Source: Pollenia angustigena
Taxonomy: Eukaryota > Arthropoda > Insecta > Diptera > Polleniidae
Reading direction: 5' to 3'
DNA: 64,000 bases
NCBI GenBank assembly: GCA_930367215.1
Contig: OV884057.1
Coordinates: forward strand, 250,196,830-250,260,829
The notes below the pieces were generated by a model. That model was not told the DNA's origin. It did no database searches and saw only the letters and a list, made by a program, of their open reading frames with translations. The position numbers were made by a program, and so were the translations under genes. This document shows, in pieces, positions 36,861-47,236 of the stretch (its first letter is position 1; each line of letters opens with the position of its first letter).

Positions 36861-36994
36861 GGACATGGCTAAATCGACTTAGAATTACTCAAGGACCCAG
36901 AATATATGGGGTCTGAGATGAATAATAAAAAAGTTTCACACGGAATGACAAACTTAATATACCCTCTTCACAACTAATTGTGGTGGAGGGTATT
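36030..36994 (+). mobile_element. mini-me-like repeat, most complete copy
   Basis: It starts AAGTTAGAGTGCTATATTCG, then GATACCCTCCACCGACAG. Three imperfect tandem units follow, each with TTATATGGGGCCTAGGGTAA and AATTTCACAGCGT (about 36180, 36335 and 36490). Then come a (GACA)n microsatellite (about 36822-36865), the GGACCCAGAATATAT core, and a terminal TATACCCTCTTCAC / GTGGTGGAGGGTAT hairpin. It has no coding capacity. Confidence 0.7.
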
Positions 36995-37110
36995 AAAATT
37001 TAATTCATTTCATGTTGTAAATTCCTTCCTTTACTAAAAATAATTTAATGAAAATTAAATTTGTTGAACTTAATTAAGCCTAATTTAAATATCAAAAACT
37101 TTAATTAAAA
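36995..37110 (+). repeat. SINE-like tail fragment
   Basis: The segment ATTCATTTCATGTTGTAAATTCCTT with the following AATTTAATGAAAATTAAATT matches the 3' tails of the SINE-like copies at 15.8 kb and 42.0 kb. The tRNA-like head is missing. Confidence 0.5.
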
Positions 37111-38089
37111 ACCAACAGTTCAATAAAAAAAATACTATCGTTATCTTAAGTTTACTCAGGTCTGCGACGTTAGTAAAATTTAGGTATAAAAACTTAAAAA
37201 AACTACACCCGAAGACAACTGATGATTTTATTAAAACAAAAATATATTTTCCAAAAAAACCCCTTAAAAGTTTAAAATGGTTTTTCTACGAAACTTAAAA
37301 AGTAGACGCAAGCACTTTTTTATTGCCACAGATATATAAAATTGTAACGTTTTTGTCTGACTGACTGGCTTACTGGTGCATTATAGCACAGCCTAAACGC
37401 CTGAAGCCAAAAAGCTTAAATTTGTACCGAAGGTTTGTATATCGTCAAATCAATCCCCCGTATTTTGAAAGTTCAAGTGCTCAGGGGGCAAAAACGCGTA
37501 AATTCGCTACCTCATATCTCCTTAGCTAAAAGAGATACAAAAGGAATTTAATACTTATCGTTGTTCTTTAAAAAATACGGCCAGCCCTTTTGGAACTTTT
37601 TGTCTCCCATCTATCTTTTAAAGCAATAAAAAATATAAATATAAATTGGTACTTTTTTGAAATTCAAAAGCTTAAGGGGTGAATATCGTGCCAAATTGGT
37701 CCTTTTTTTTACAAAGCCAATTTTTCCAATCGTTGACAAATGCGTATGAAATTATGGGCTCCCCCTGCAATATTTTTAATACTTCAATGGGGAGAAAAAA
37801 TGTATCAAAAAGGGGAAATACGGGAAATTAAATTTATTCCCATAGTGGTACTTTTTGAATTTTTATTATATTGAACCAAGAAAATTTAAATCATAGGTTC
37901 AGGGTCTTGAGTCAATTAGAACCTGTAAGATGCAAATTGTTGGTACTTTTTTGCTTAAACCTAGAAACATAAAATTTGGCATATAAATATGTCCGTAAAA
38001 TGAAGGAAGAAGCATAAGACACTTCGAAATATAAATTTTCTATGACTTTGTGTTAGGTGTAAGGGCCGCTGTGGTATGTCGCTAATTTG
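37111..38089. other. stretch without recognisable genes
   Basis: It contains phrases such as ATTATAGCACAGCCTAAACG that look like decayed Helitron-type filler. No ends or coding motifs were found. Confidence 0.35.
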
Positions 38090-38800
38090 CAAAAAAAGTG
38101 CGACATAAGAAAACTCCACAAAAAAAGTCTAACGGGATTAAATCGCACGATCTTGGTGGCAAGTTTACATCACCTCCATCCCAGTAAAAAAATTTGGGTT
38201 TTTTGAAGCACTACAGAGAAAAAGCGCATAATCAAGCACTTCAATTAGAGGGCTCTTATAAAGCAGTAAATAATAAAGAATAAAATATACAAAAAAGCTG
38301 CTATTTTAGTGCTGACAACAAAGAAGATTTTAAAGCGAAAAAAATAAAAATATATTATGGTTTATGAAAATGATTGAAAAAGGCATTTAAACAAGTAAAA
38401 GCAAAATATTAATGAATATATTAATTTAGTTAGCCCTTAAAAAATCACTTTAGGAGTGCTTTGTATGCATTTTAAAAGAAGCGTTTATTGTCAGCAGAAA
38501 ATAGTCCTCCAAACCGGGAACACCCCAACAAAAATCAGGCATCCCATCAGCAGGTTTGAAGCGATTTGAGGTATGAATTCATACAAAAAACCTGCTTCTT
38601 TTGGAGCACATTTTTTACTGGGATGTGAGATAAAAATACTCTGCAAAAGCTCGTGCATAATGTTCAATGTGGCATGAGCTATGAGGAAAAAAGGACAGGC
38701 CACATCCACACACCAGACAGTGATCTCAAATGGTCTTTCCAACGTCGTTATCAAAGAAATATGGACTAATGATGCCCCCATCCTAAAACACACTCCAAAC
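38090..38800 (-). pseudogene. Tc1/mariner transposase fragment split by a MITE
   Basis: Minus-strand 38623-38800 keeps a TVWSVF-DGG-ISPYFFDND-like block and an IAHATLNIMHELLQSIFISH block, the equivalent of CHTA-ATI-LL-E-F-- VIS in the family. Minus-strand 38090-38179 keeps GDVNLPPRSCDLIPLDFF, with the third catalytic aspartate (CDL). The element at 38180-38622 separates the two. The frame is broken repeatedly. This is a third mariner lineage, distinct from the MNRLTNEQ copies. Confidence 0.65.
38180..38622. mobile_element. element with CCCAGTAAAAAA ends
   Basis: The left end CCCAGTAAAAAAATTTG and the right end CATTTTTTACTGGG are inverted, with AT outside each end (ATCCCAG...CTGGGAT). It is 443 bp and interrupts a mariner transposase fragment. 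No clear duplication is visible. Confidence 0.6.
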
Positions 38801-38819
38801 AGTTTTTTTTAACCACGAA

Positions 38820-39220
38820 AAAACAATTTTAAAAATCAAAAAGTTACGAAATGTTTGTGGTAACATTTTTTATCACAGATAAATCATAAGAGTGGCACTT
38901 GTTACGCGTGAAATTTTCGCACAAGGTTTTTTCGTATAAAGTTTTGCTAGAAGTTTGTGCGAAATGCTGATAAAACTCATAAAAAAACTTGTCCGCAATA
39001 TTTATGAAATGATGTTGATAGAATTGTATTCTGTTTGTTTTGTGAAAATGTTACGAAATGTTTATGGCAACATTTTTTTAACGGCTGTAAAATAATATGA
39101 ATTTTAAAGCAACAGCAAACCAGTTTTGTGTAGTTTAAATTTGTTTTGTGATAAAATTGGAAAAAGTTTAATAAATGAGATAGAAACAATTAAATTAACA
39201 CAACCGGTAAGAGATTTTCA
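38820..39220. mobile_element. MITE interior fragment, AGCCTGG family
   Basis: The interior phrases TTACGAAATGTTTATGGCAACATTTTTT and GTGCGAAATGCTGATAAAACTCATA match copies A1 and A2 near 8 kb. The terminal repeats are not evident. Confidence 0.5.
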
Positions 39221-39308
39221 TTCATATTTCATATTTTTTCTTATTTAATTTTTATTAAATAAAACTACACTTTAGTAAAATACCTTTTTTCTAAGTCATT
39301 TTTTACAA

Positions 39309-39579
39309 CCCAGTAAAAACTTCGCCAACTTTTTCAAAATTAATAGCTTCTCTCACTGATTATTTAGTAGCTTTCTTCTATAACTGTTTTTATAAAAACT
39401 TCTATAACTACTTATTTCTGAATGTATACAGGTAAAAAAATAATGACTTACTTTTGAATGCGTTCATTTTGGGACATCCCTTGTAAAATTCATTGGTTCT
39501 TTCAGTAGAATTGAAGGTAGTGCTTTTAAATTTTTTTGATTACTTATCACATTATTTTGCAGGCGAAGTTTTTACTGGG
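39309..39579. mobile_element. MITE with CCCAGTAAAAACTTCG ends, copy M1
   Basis: The left end CCCAGTAAAAACTTCGCC and the right end GGCGAAGTTTTTACTGGG are perfect inverted repeats in a 271-bp element. The sister copy is at 40002-40273. Confidence 0.8.
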
Positions 39580-40001
39580 AGTGTTAAAATTTAAAGGCAG
39601 GCATTTTTCATTAATAACAACCCAGCAAAGAAAGTTGGAGAAAATAAAAACTACTTATTTTTCGGCTGAATAACTACTTATTTTTGTTCGAGGTGTCCAC
39701 AGAATTCAGTACTAGAGGTCAACAAATATCTAGTTATTATTTAACTACTAGTAAGTTGAATTGTAGGTACTTACGATATATTTACCAGAAGTCATAAAAT
39801 CACTAGTTAATAGACCTAATAAGTAGTTATTGAGTACGTTACCAGTAAGTAAATATTCAGTACTGAAAACAGCACAGCTAATAAGTAGTTATTGAAAATA
39901 ATAGAAGTAATATGTAGTTGCTGATGTCATTACTAGTCAGTACTTATTAAAGTTTTCAGAATAATGACAATTGTAATGACAACTACTTACCAGGTAACGT
40001 A
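39580..40001. other. segment rich in ACTACTTATT / AATAAGTAGTTA words
   Basis: The space between the two CCCAGTAAAAACTTCG copies starts CCCAGCAAAG and is crowded with AGTAGTTATTG, ACTACTTA and ACTAGT words on both strands. It may be the body of a larger related element. No coding motif was found. Confidence 0.4.
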
Positions 40002-40273
40002 CCCAGTAAAAACTTCGCTTACTTTTTCAAAATTAATAGCTTCTTTAACTCAATATTAAGTAGCTTTCTTCTATAACTTCATCTATAGCAACTTCTACAA
40101 CTACTTTTTTCTGGATGTATTTAAAGTAAACAAATAATGACTTGCTTTTGAATGCGTTCATTTTGGGACATCCCATGTAAAATTCATTGGTTCTTTCAGT
40201 AGAATTGTAAGTAGTGCTCTTATGTTTTTCTGAATACTCAACACATTATTTTGTAGGCAAAGTTTTTACTGGG
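40002..40273. mobile_element. MITE with CCCAGTAAAAACTTCG ends, copy M2
   Basis: Same orientation and layout as copy M1, including ATTTTGGGACATCCC and ATTCATTGGTTCTTTCAGTA. It is 272 bp and ends GCAAAGTTTTTACTGGG. Confidence 0.8.
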
Positions 40274-41599
40274 TATGAAGTATCTACCACCTATTACTAA
40301 AAATGAAAATGTTTTTCCTGGGACTGTGCTAGAATTGGACACTTTTTTTGAGACAAGCCGGGCGTTTTAACTCATAATTCGGGTACACTGAGTCCAACAG
40401 TGCGAACCGTTTTGTATGTTAGCTCTTGTTTTCGAGTTATACCGTTATCTTGAAAATGGAGGAGGTTACACAACATATATTTGCGTAATTCAAAAACGGC
40501 TTAGTTTATTGAAACTAATAAAAAAAACCGAAACTCCGCAATAAAATTACCTTAAAGCAAAGTGACACTTTTTTCTAGTCGTTTTAGAATTATATTTTTT
40601 AGCAACATTTCGAAATGTTTGTTTGTTAAAAATTCATAAAAAATTGCAAAATGCAGCTAAATTCTTTTTTTTTTTGCAACTTCGTTTTTTATTATGAGGT
40701 CAAAACGCCTGGTGTCCAGCTTGCCTTTTTTTCAACTAGCACAGTGAAATTAATAGACTGGTAAAATATTCGTTTCCTTTTTTCGTTCTTTTTCGCTGTT
40801 GACGCCCTGCAGGAAATGTCACTAGTGAATCTGTACTGATTCACTATTGACACAGTCACCAGTACTAGTGACTTATTATACACCAGGCAATGTTATTTAC
40901 AATAGACATTTAACATGTGCGTGTTATTGGAAATCTACTACTGACGTTGGAACTACTGACTATGTACTGACTAGGTAGTTCCTTTGGGGACATATGTAGA
41001 CATTGGAACCAGAGAATCGCTAGTACATTTTAGTAAAAGTAGTCTCCACTTTTGGTAAGAATACGAAATCATAACAATCTTTTTTTATTATATCTCCAAC
41101 TTTTATAGGAGTTGTACTTCTCAGTTGTTATTGATAACATCTTTTTCGTATTAAAGCCAAATATTGTGGCAAATGTAATTTAGTGTAGACACTTCGTTGA
41201 CAATGTTACCAATATAGTCGACAAAACTGGTGACTTGGAGACACTTGCACCCAGGTTTACTTCAGGGTGGGGATGAACATTTAACAGGCATTGATACTAA
41301 AATTATATTGGTGTTAGAAAAATGATTGATGCAACAACATGAAAAATATCTAGTGCTGATAGCCAAGTACTACACACTCTACCTCTTTAACCCCTCGCCA
41401 ACAAACTTCGTCTGTCTGGCTTTCAATTTACACATTATAAAAGGGGACTTAGTGAAAATAAAAGCAAGTTAGAGTGTGAAATGAAATGCAGCGCCGTAGA
41501 CCACTGCCCCACTAACACACTTTTTTAAACAGAATTAAAAAAAAACTCAAAAAGTACGAAAAAACAAAAGTAAATCAATTAAAAAAGATAATCATTAAA
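40274..41599. other. stretch without recognisable genes
   Basis: It contains dense TACTAGTGAC / CTACTGAC words at 40815-41020, partly shared with 51235-51300 (GTGAATCT-TAC-G-TTCACTATTGA). No gene or complete element was identified. Confidence 0.4.
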
Positions 41600-42110
41600 A
41601 AAAAAATTTCGATCTACCAAAGTTAAAACTCCATTTGGGTAAAAGATTGATGTTTAAGTATTGACTGCGGTGAGTGTTAAACGGCAAACCCTTCTGAAGA
41701 GGTTGTGTGCAAGGCGAATTAACTACAGGTGGTGTCGAAACGGCATCTGCTTTGATTTGTGAGTGTTTTGCTAATAATGGTTGACATTTCGAGCTAATGG
41801 CACTAACAATGCAATGCAAAAAACCTTATGTTGTTTCTGTGGTTTTTGGATTGTTGTAGCTTCGACACCACCTGTAATTGAATTCGCCTTGATTGTGTGG
41901 TTACAAACGAAACGTCAGGGCATCCTGTCCGTGGAAACCTGGGTTCGATTCCTAGTTCAGCCAAGAATGACAAATTATCAGTAAATTTTAATTCATTTCA
42001 TGTTGTGAAATTCCTTTTTTCATAAAAATAATTTAGTAAAAATTAAATTCAAAGAACTTTAGCCTGATTAAAAAAATATCCAAATTTGTAAAAACCATAC
42101 ACAGTTCAAT
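41600..42110 (+). mobile_element. SINE-like repeat copy 2, split by a MITE
   Basis: The head ATTTCGATCTACC--AGTTAAAA and the tail CATTTCATGTTGTGAAATTCC match the 15.6-kb copy. A B-box-like GGTTCGATTCC lies at about 41943-41953. The CAAGGCG MITE at 41710-41891 is inserted in the tRNA-like part, so this copy predates that MITE. Confidence 0.6.
41710..41891. mobile_element. MITE with CAAGGCGAATT ends, copy H2
   Basis: The ends CAAGGCGAATTAACTACAGG and TGTAATTGAATTCGCCTTG surround an interior matching 15070-15275 (TGCTAATAATGGTTGACATT). The flanks GTTGTGTG (41702-41709) and ATTGTGTG (41892-41899) agree at 7 of 8 bases, a likely 8-bp target duplication. Confidence 0.8.
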
Positions 42111-42119
42111 AAATTAACC

Positions 42120-42640
42120 ACAAACGTTTCTTTGAGTAAATCAATTGTAGCGCCTGCTGTGCGGTATGTGGCTCCGACCTGTTAATTTAATTCCTGCACA
42201 AGTTAAATCTTGAAAGCTTTTAAGACAAGATCCTTTCAAAAAATCGTCCATTAAGCGAAAGGACACAGCCCCAGTTGCTGAGAACGGCAAGGAATGGATT
42301 GATTAGGATCATCTACAATGCTTTCTTGTATACCGGCTACAGCTTCTTTAGTGCGCATTGTTCGGCGTCTCACGGAATGCACATTATTAGTAACAGTAAA
42401 TGTGGTCCAAAAAATATATATTGTTCTTCAAATTAGCCGCTCTGAACGATGATTATGTACGCCATAAAATGGAAGAAGTGCACGATGAGTTTGACGAATA
42501 GAACAATTATTTTGATTAAAAATTTCAACAATTTGGACGCGTTGCTCTGGTGTAAGTCGACTCATAATGAAATTTCAAAGCAAACTAAATAAAAAAAAAC
42601 TGTCAGCTGTTAAATGGGTGCTCAAATAAAGCAGTGATAC
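42120..42640 (-). pseudogene. Tc1/mariner transposase fragment with internal deletion
   Basis: The minus strand begins MSRLTPEQRVQIVEIFNQNN, then RALLPFYG-H, then RRTMRTKEAVAGIQESIVDD and IPCRSQQLG. A KAFKI-LVQELN block follows, and the sequence then jumps to a GATYRTAGATIDLLKE block. The family normally has QDGATCHTA here, so the catalytic aspartate and the paired cysteine-histidine are altered. The N-terminal helix-turn-helix region is recognisable. The middle with the first catalytic aspartate is missing. It is a different subfamily from the 9-kb and 26-kb copies. Confidence 0.75.
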
Positions 42641-42817
42641 CAACTAAAAGTTGTGACACTCTAAGAAAAACAGGCTTTATTAAGCTGCAAATTACTTGAT
42701 ATGAGTAAAAACGCAAAACAAAAGTCTACACATTACAATAAAAAAACAAAACAAGGACTATTATAAGTAAAAATTAGTGGCAGTCGTTAGTTTTGTGAAC
42801 GGATATTAAATTTGTCA

Positions 42818-43483
42818 TCTATATATATAAAATAGAATGTGTGTATGTATGTATGTAACATATGGACTCCAAAATGGCTAGGCCGATTTTGATGAAATTT
42901 TCAGGGAATCTTCAGAATATTCAGGCGGGTGACACTGTGAAGTATGATTTTTGATTTTCTGTCTCCGACCGAGGGGCGTGGCAAAATCCAATTTTCATAT
43001 TGCGCCACTAATCACATCTATATAATTTGGACGATTTCGCCATGGTCCAACTTTGATTTATACGAAAAGAAAATTTTGCCCCGCCCACTTTTTTCGAATT
43101 ACCTAAAATCAGAAAACGGCTCCATCGATTTGACAAATTTTTCTTTCAAATGTTCGTATTAATCCATTTTGAGTTTTTATCGAAATGAAAATTTACCACG
43201 CCTACTTTAACGCCAACCTTTTCTATTCAGCGCATAACTTGAGAACGGCTTGACGGATTTGGACGATTTTTTCTTTAAAATGATTACCATGGTCCAACTT
43301 AGGTTTTAACGGAAAGAAAATTTTGCCCCGCCCACTTTTTTCGATTTACCTAAAATCAAAAAACGGCTCCATCGATTTGACTAATTTTTCTTTTAAATGT
43401 TCGTATCTTTTTAACGGATTTTAAAAATCGAACGCAAACATTTTTCCTAATTTGGACAGGATAACGTCTGTCGGGTCAGCTAG
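42818..43483 (+). mobile_element. non-autonomous Helitron, copy 2, complete
   Basis: It starts TCTATATATATAAAATAG after A (42817) and ends GTCGGGTCAGCTAG before T (43484), the A|TC...CTAG|T arrangement of Helitron insertions. A GACAG...CTGTC hairpin at 43455-43472 sits about 10 bp before the 3' end. The interior has tandem phrases with ATTTTGCCCCGCCCACTTTT. It is homologous to 16378-16972. No Rep/helicase is encoded. Confidence 0.88.
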
Positions 43484-43817
43484 TATTTAATAAATTTTAA
43501 TTAGACAGGTCGAGATTTTTGCTGTTTTATTTTTTTCCGCTCCTTATTAATAATAAAAGTTGCTCCGTACTTTTTAAAAATTGGACTGTGTACCAGGCTT
43601 AAGAAACTTTTTTTTCAAACAATGTTGCTAATTTTTTTCATAAAAAAATTATGATTATAGGCATTTTCCTTTGAACAGTGATGCCATTAGGATACGAAAG
43701 ATACTTTTTTCGTATCTTTTGATGACTTCAGGTACCATGTATAATCCTGACATATTTCGTATCTTTTAAATCTGTACGCAAAGTGGTACAGAAATAAAAT
43801 ATTAAACTTTGGTTTTA

Positions 43818-44060
43818 CAGTGACGTGGCCGCTGATGAGTACTGGGAACAGGTGAATAATTTAAAAAATGTTGTTAAAGAGCCGATGTTTTAAAATTTGA
43901 AAAAAGTAGTTTGTTTAACATTTGTACCTTCACTTTTAAATGCATGTGTGGAGAGAATTTTTAGCCAATTAAAACTTATAAAAACTGATCATCGTCAATA
44001 CTAATATGTACAATAATAGCAGCTTTAATATTGGTAAAAGAAAACATTAAGGAGTTTCAA
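43818..44060 (+). pseudogene. hAT transposase C-terminal (dimerisation) fragment
   Basis: The plus strand, with stops, reads DEYWEQVNNLKN near the start. It then continues LLNACVERIFSQLKLIKTDHR, and after a stop a QL-YW--K-T-RSF-like tail. The VERIFSQ-KLIKTDHR signature is the hATC dimerisation region of hAT transposases (usually S-A-VER-FS---- -K---R--L). Only about 80 codons remain, and the DDE residues, which lie far upstream in the protein, are absent. The piece may belong to an element starting CAGTGATGCCA near 43676, but the matching right end was not found. Confidence 0.65.
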
Positions 44061-44395
44061 CATACGATCCACCTAAATCGATGATTACTAGTAGTGCGAA
44101 AGTGCTTCTGAGGAAATATGAACATCTTTTTTATTTTCAGGAAATTTATATGAATTTGTTGATATAATCGCATTAGTATAAACGCCTTAACTTGCATATC
44201 AATGGTTTTCTTCCGCAACCACGTAACTGGATTTTTACCGCCTTACAATTTTGCAATTTTTTAGTTTGGCGGAATATCGGAATTTATCCTAATTCTTGGA
44301 TTATAAAAAATTATAGGCGTAGCAAAAAGTTCAAATATTTGGTAAAAAAAAAGTATTTTGTTTACTTACTGTATTTTTAAAAATTACATAGGTAC

Positions 44396-45000
44396 CAGTG
44401 ATGGAAAATTCAGTACTATGGTACTATTTTCAGTACTTTTTCCTTTCAAAAATACGACGGTACCCCCTCGTCCGTTTTAGTTCTCTTTGATTTTTTTTAA
44501 TTTTGAGTTGTCAACAAAAAGTACTAACTCCGACTCCAACCGCTGAAATTCCAACTAAGATTCTTAATCTATCCTTAATGCTAAATGTATATGAGACTGG
44601 TCCTTATTTGACTTTAAACTCTTTATTTAATGCAATACCAGTTAAATGGTTAAATACAGCAACAAAAAAAAAGGATTTAGTAAAAGTTTCGAATCAATTT
44701 TTTTTAATATTGCATCGCACATTTCGAAGTATTTTTATTTTGGAAATTATTAGATTATTTTTTTAAATTTTTTATGCCGAAAAATCCGGTACAAAAACCT
44801 TAACTCCGACTCTACAGCTTCGACTAAACAGCCCTGCTTACAACATTGCCTACACAAAATTTATTATTATCAAAAGGTTATGGCAACACTGCTCGTTGGT
44901 ATATTTTAATTTTAGATATCCTCATCAGAATTTTGCTGTTGAAATTTAGTTGAAATTTATTTCGGTCCATATAAATAAATATTACAATTTTCCATCACTG
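44396..45000. mobile_element. hAT-type non-autonomous element with perfect 8-bp duplication
   Basis: The inverted ends CAGTGATGGAAAATT and AATTTTCCATCACTG are flanked by ATAGGTAC on both sides (44388-44395 and 45001-45008). CAGNG-type termini with an 8-bp duplication are diagnostic of hAT elements. It is 605 bp. The interior contains CTCCGACTCCAACC-like phrases at both ends. The ORF at 44503-44766 has no transposase motif. Confidence 0.9.
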
Positions 45001-45089
45001 ATAGGTACCTAATATTAAGGACTTAACTAAATATAAAAATGAATTTATATAAATCATTTTCTTTACATTCATTCATTTAATTCATTTAA

Positions 45090-45123
45090 TCTATATATAT
45101 AAAAGTGAATGTATGTATATATT

Positions 45124-45171
<48 letters not shown>

Positions 45172-46251
45172 GTCATAACCGCAAAAAAAAGCTTAAGTAA
45201 CACCATTTTCCATTTTCGTTTTTTTTAATAAACGACTTTATTGGCAACACTTGCATCATCTCCTAAAATGTCATGGTCACATTAGGAACCGTTACGATTT
45301 TAAAGCAAAAACAATTTTATCTCAAGCGACAATATTCACACAAAATTTTTATGAAATAAAATAAAAAAAACCTTCTTCTGTAAAATTTTTTTTTTTTGTC
45401 ACTTAAGCTTTTTTTGCGGTTATGACTAGATATATATATATATATTTATGCCTTATAGGAGGCCAAACCACTTGACCGATGAACTTGAAATCTTCACAGC
45501 ATGTAACTGTGACCCTGGAAGAGACATTAGGCTATATAAAATTGTGACTGGGCAAAGGGGCGATTCTCGCCCATACAACCCAAAATTTAAATTCGTGTTA
45601 TTTATGACATTTTTTGACCTACGGCGATAATATTTGGTATATTTGTTGTTGGCATGAACAGAAATACGTTTAATTAAAAAATTGGGCGTGGCCCCGCCCC
45701 TTTATAGAAAAAGTAAAAACGTTATAGCTAATAAACTACTAAACCGATCGTCACTAAATTTTCACAGAAGGCTATTGTTCTGAATTAATGTGTCGTTGGG
45801 TTCAAAAAGGTGAGGTTGGACAAAGGGGCGGTGCCATATTTTTTTGTGGATGTCAATAATAAATATCTCATATTTTAAGAGCCGCTGCAAGCATTTTGTT
45901 GAACTTTTGGTAGTTGGATCTTCTGAGCCACAAAATTGAAATAAAATAGCAGAGGTGGAAGTGGTACCCCCCATAGGATGCAAATATTAAATATCACGTT
46001 ACTGAAGAATTATGATAGCTAGAGTCTTCAAACGTGGAAAAATCCACTATTATGGTAAATTTTAAAAGAAAAATGGGCGGGGTTGACGGAGGGAGAGTAA
46101 TACCCCCATAAAATTAAACTACTGAATGCCACGGAATTCTCTTACTACGAAGCAGGTTATAATTTAATAAATAAATTTTTGTTAATATATATTTTAAATA
46201 CTTATATATTTTATAACGATGGGGGTAGCGAAGCACACCGGGTTAAGCTAG
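45090..46251 (+). mobile_element. Helitron, non-autonomous, interrupted by a MITE
   Basis: It starts TCTATATATATAAAAGTGAA after A and ends ACCGGGTTAAGCTAG before T (46252). A (TA)n tract (about 45126-45168) follows the 5' end. The interior mentions GGGCGTGGCCCCGCCCCTTT and ACTAAACCGATCG phrases typical of fly Helitron filler. The MITE at 45171-45427 splits the AT tract. Confidence 0.7.
45171..45427. mobile_element. MITE with AGTCATAACCGC ends
   Basis: The left end AGTCATAACCGCAAAAAAAA continues GCTTAAGT, mirrored by ACTTAAGCTTTTTTTGCGG and TTATGACT. It is 257 bp and inserted in the (TA)n tract of the Helitron. A TA-type duplication cannot be read because the flanks are AT repeats. Confidence 0.75.
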
Positions 46252-46275
46252 TATGAAATAAAAATGTAAAAATTA

Positions 46276-47236
46276 ATAAATGTCAAACGTTAAAAATGGA
46301 TTTGCAAATTTTTGGAAACTAAAATGTATCTTTCTCGAAATTTCACTGACAACACTGATTTTGTATCCATTATGTTTATGCACATTTTTGTTATCAATTA
46401 TTATTATAATAAATGTTGTTTAAAAAACTGAAGTACTAGTAAACAAAACTTTAAAGCAACATGTTGCTGACTTAACCATACACATATCGTAGAATTTATA
46501 TAAAATATTTTATCATTTTTAGATTTTCCTCCACCTACATAGACTCTCAAATGTATCTGAAAAATACACTTAGTAATACAAAAATGAATACTAACGTTTA
46601 TTTTTTCAACTGGTTACTGCTTGTGGTAAAATAATTAAATCAATTTAAAACTAAGTATTTTTCCTGCTGCATCATAAATTTATCTTGCTAATACCAACAA
46701 AAAAAACTCCCCATTTTTTATGAATAAAAAAAATGTTTTTTTTTTGTGGCTTAAAAAAATTTTTCATAAATGTCAAACGTTAAAAATGGATTTGCAAATT
46801 TTTGGAAACTAAAATGTATCTTTCTCGAAATTTCACTGACAACACTGATTTTGTATCCATTATGTTTATGCACATTTTTGTTATCAATTATTATTATAAT
46901 AAATGTTGTTTAAAAAACTGAAGTACTAGTAAACAAAACTTTAAAGCAACATGTTGCTGACTTAACCATACACATATCGTAGAATTTATATAAAATATTT
47001 TATCATTTTTAGATTTTCCTCCACCTACATAGACTCTCAAATGTATCTGAAAAATACACTTAGTAATACAAAAATGAATACTAACGTTTATTTTTTCAAC
47101 TGGTTACTGCTTGTGGTAAAATAATTAAATCAATTTAAAACTAAGTATTTTTCCTGCTGCATCATAAATTTATCTTGCTAATACCAACAAAAAAAACTCC
47201 CCATTTTTTATGAATAAAAAAAATGTTTTTTTTTTG
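46276..47236. repeat. 490-bp tandem duplication, two apparently identical copies
   Basis: The block beginning ATAAATGTCAAACGTTAAAA and ending GAATAAAAAAAATGTTTTTT occurs at 46276 and again at 46766, period 490. I saw no differences on reading. Each copy contains one GCAACATGTTGC (46456 and 46946). The junction lies in an AAAAAAATTTTTCA microhomology. It is either a very recent duplication or an assembly artefact. Confidence 0.9.

Noticed and set aside
40696..40890. MITE with GCCTGGTGT / ACACCAGGC ends
   Set aside because: Only nine bases match and the interior shows no further pairing, so chance is a sufficient explanation.
43676..46360. A single large hAT element from CAGTGATGCCA to CACTGACAACACTG
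   Set aside because: The putative ends pair poorly and no 8-bp duplication flanks them, so the hAT remnant is listed alone.
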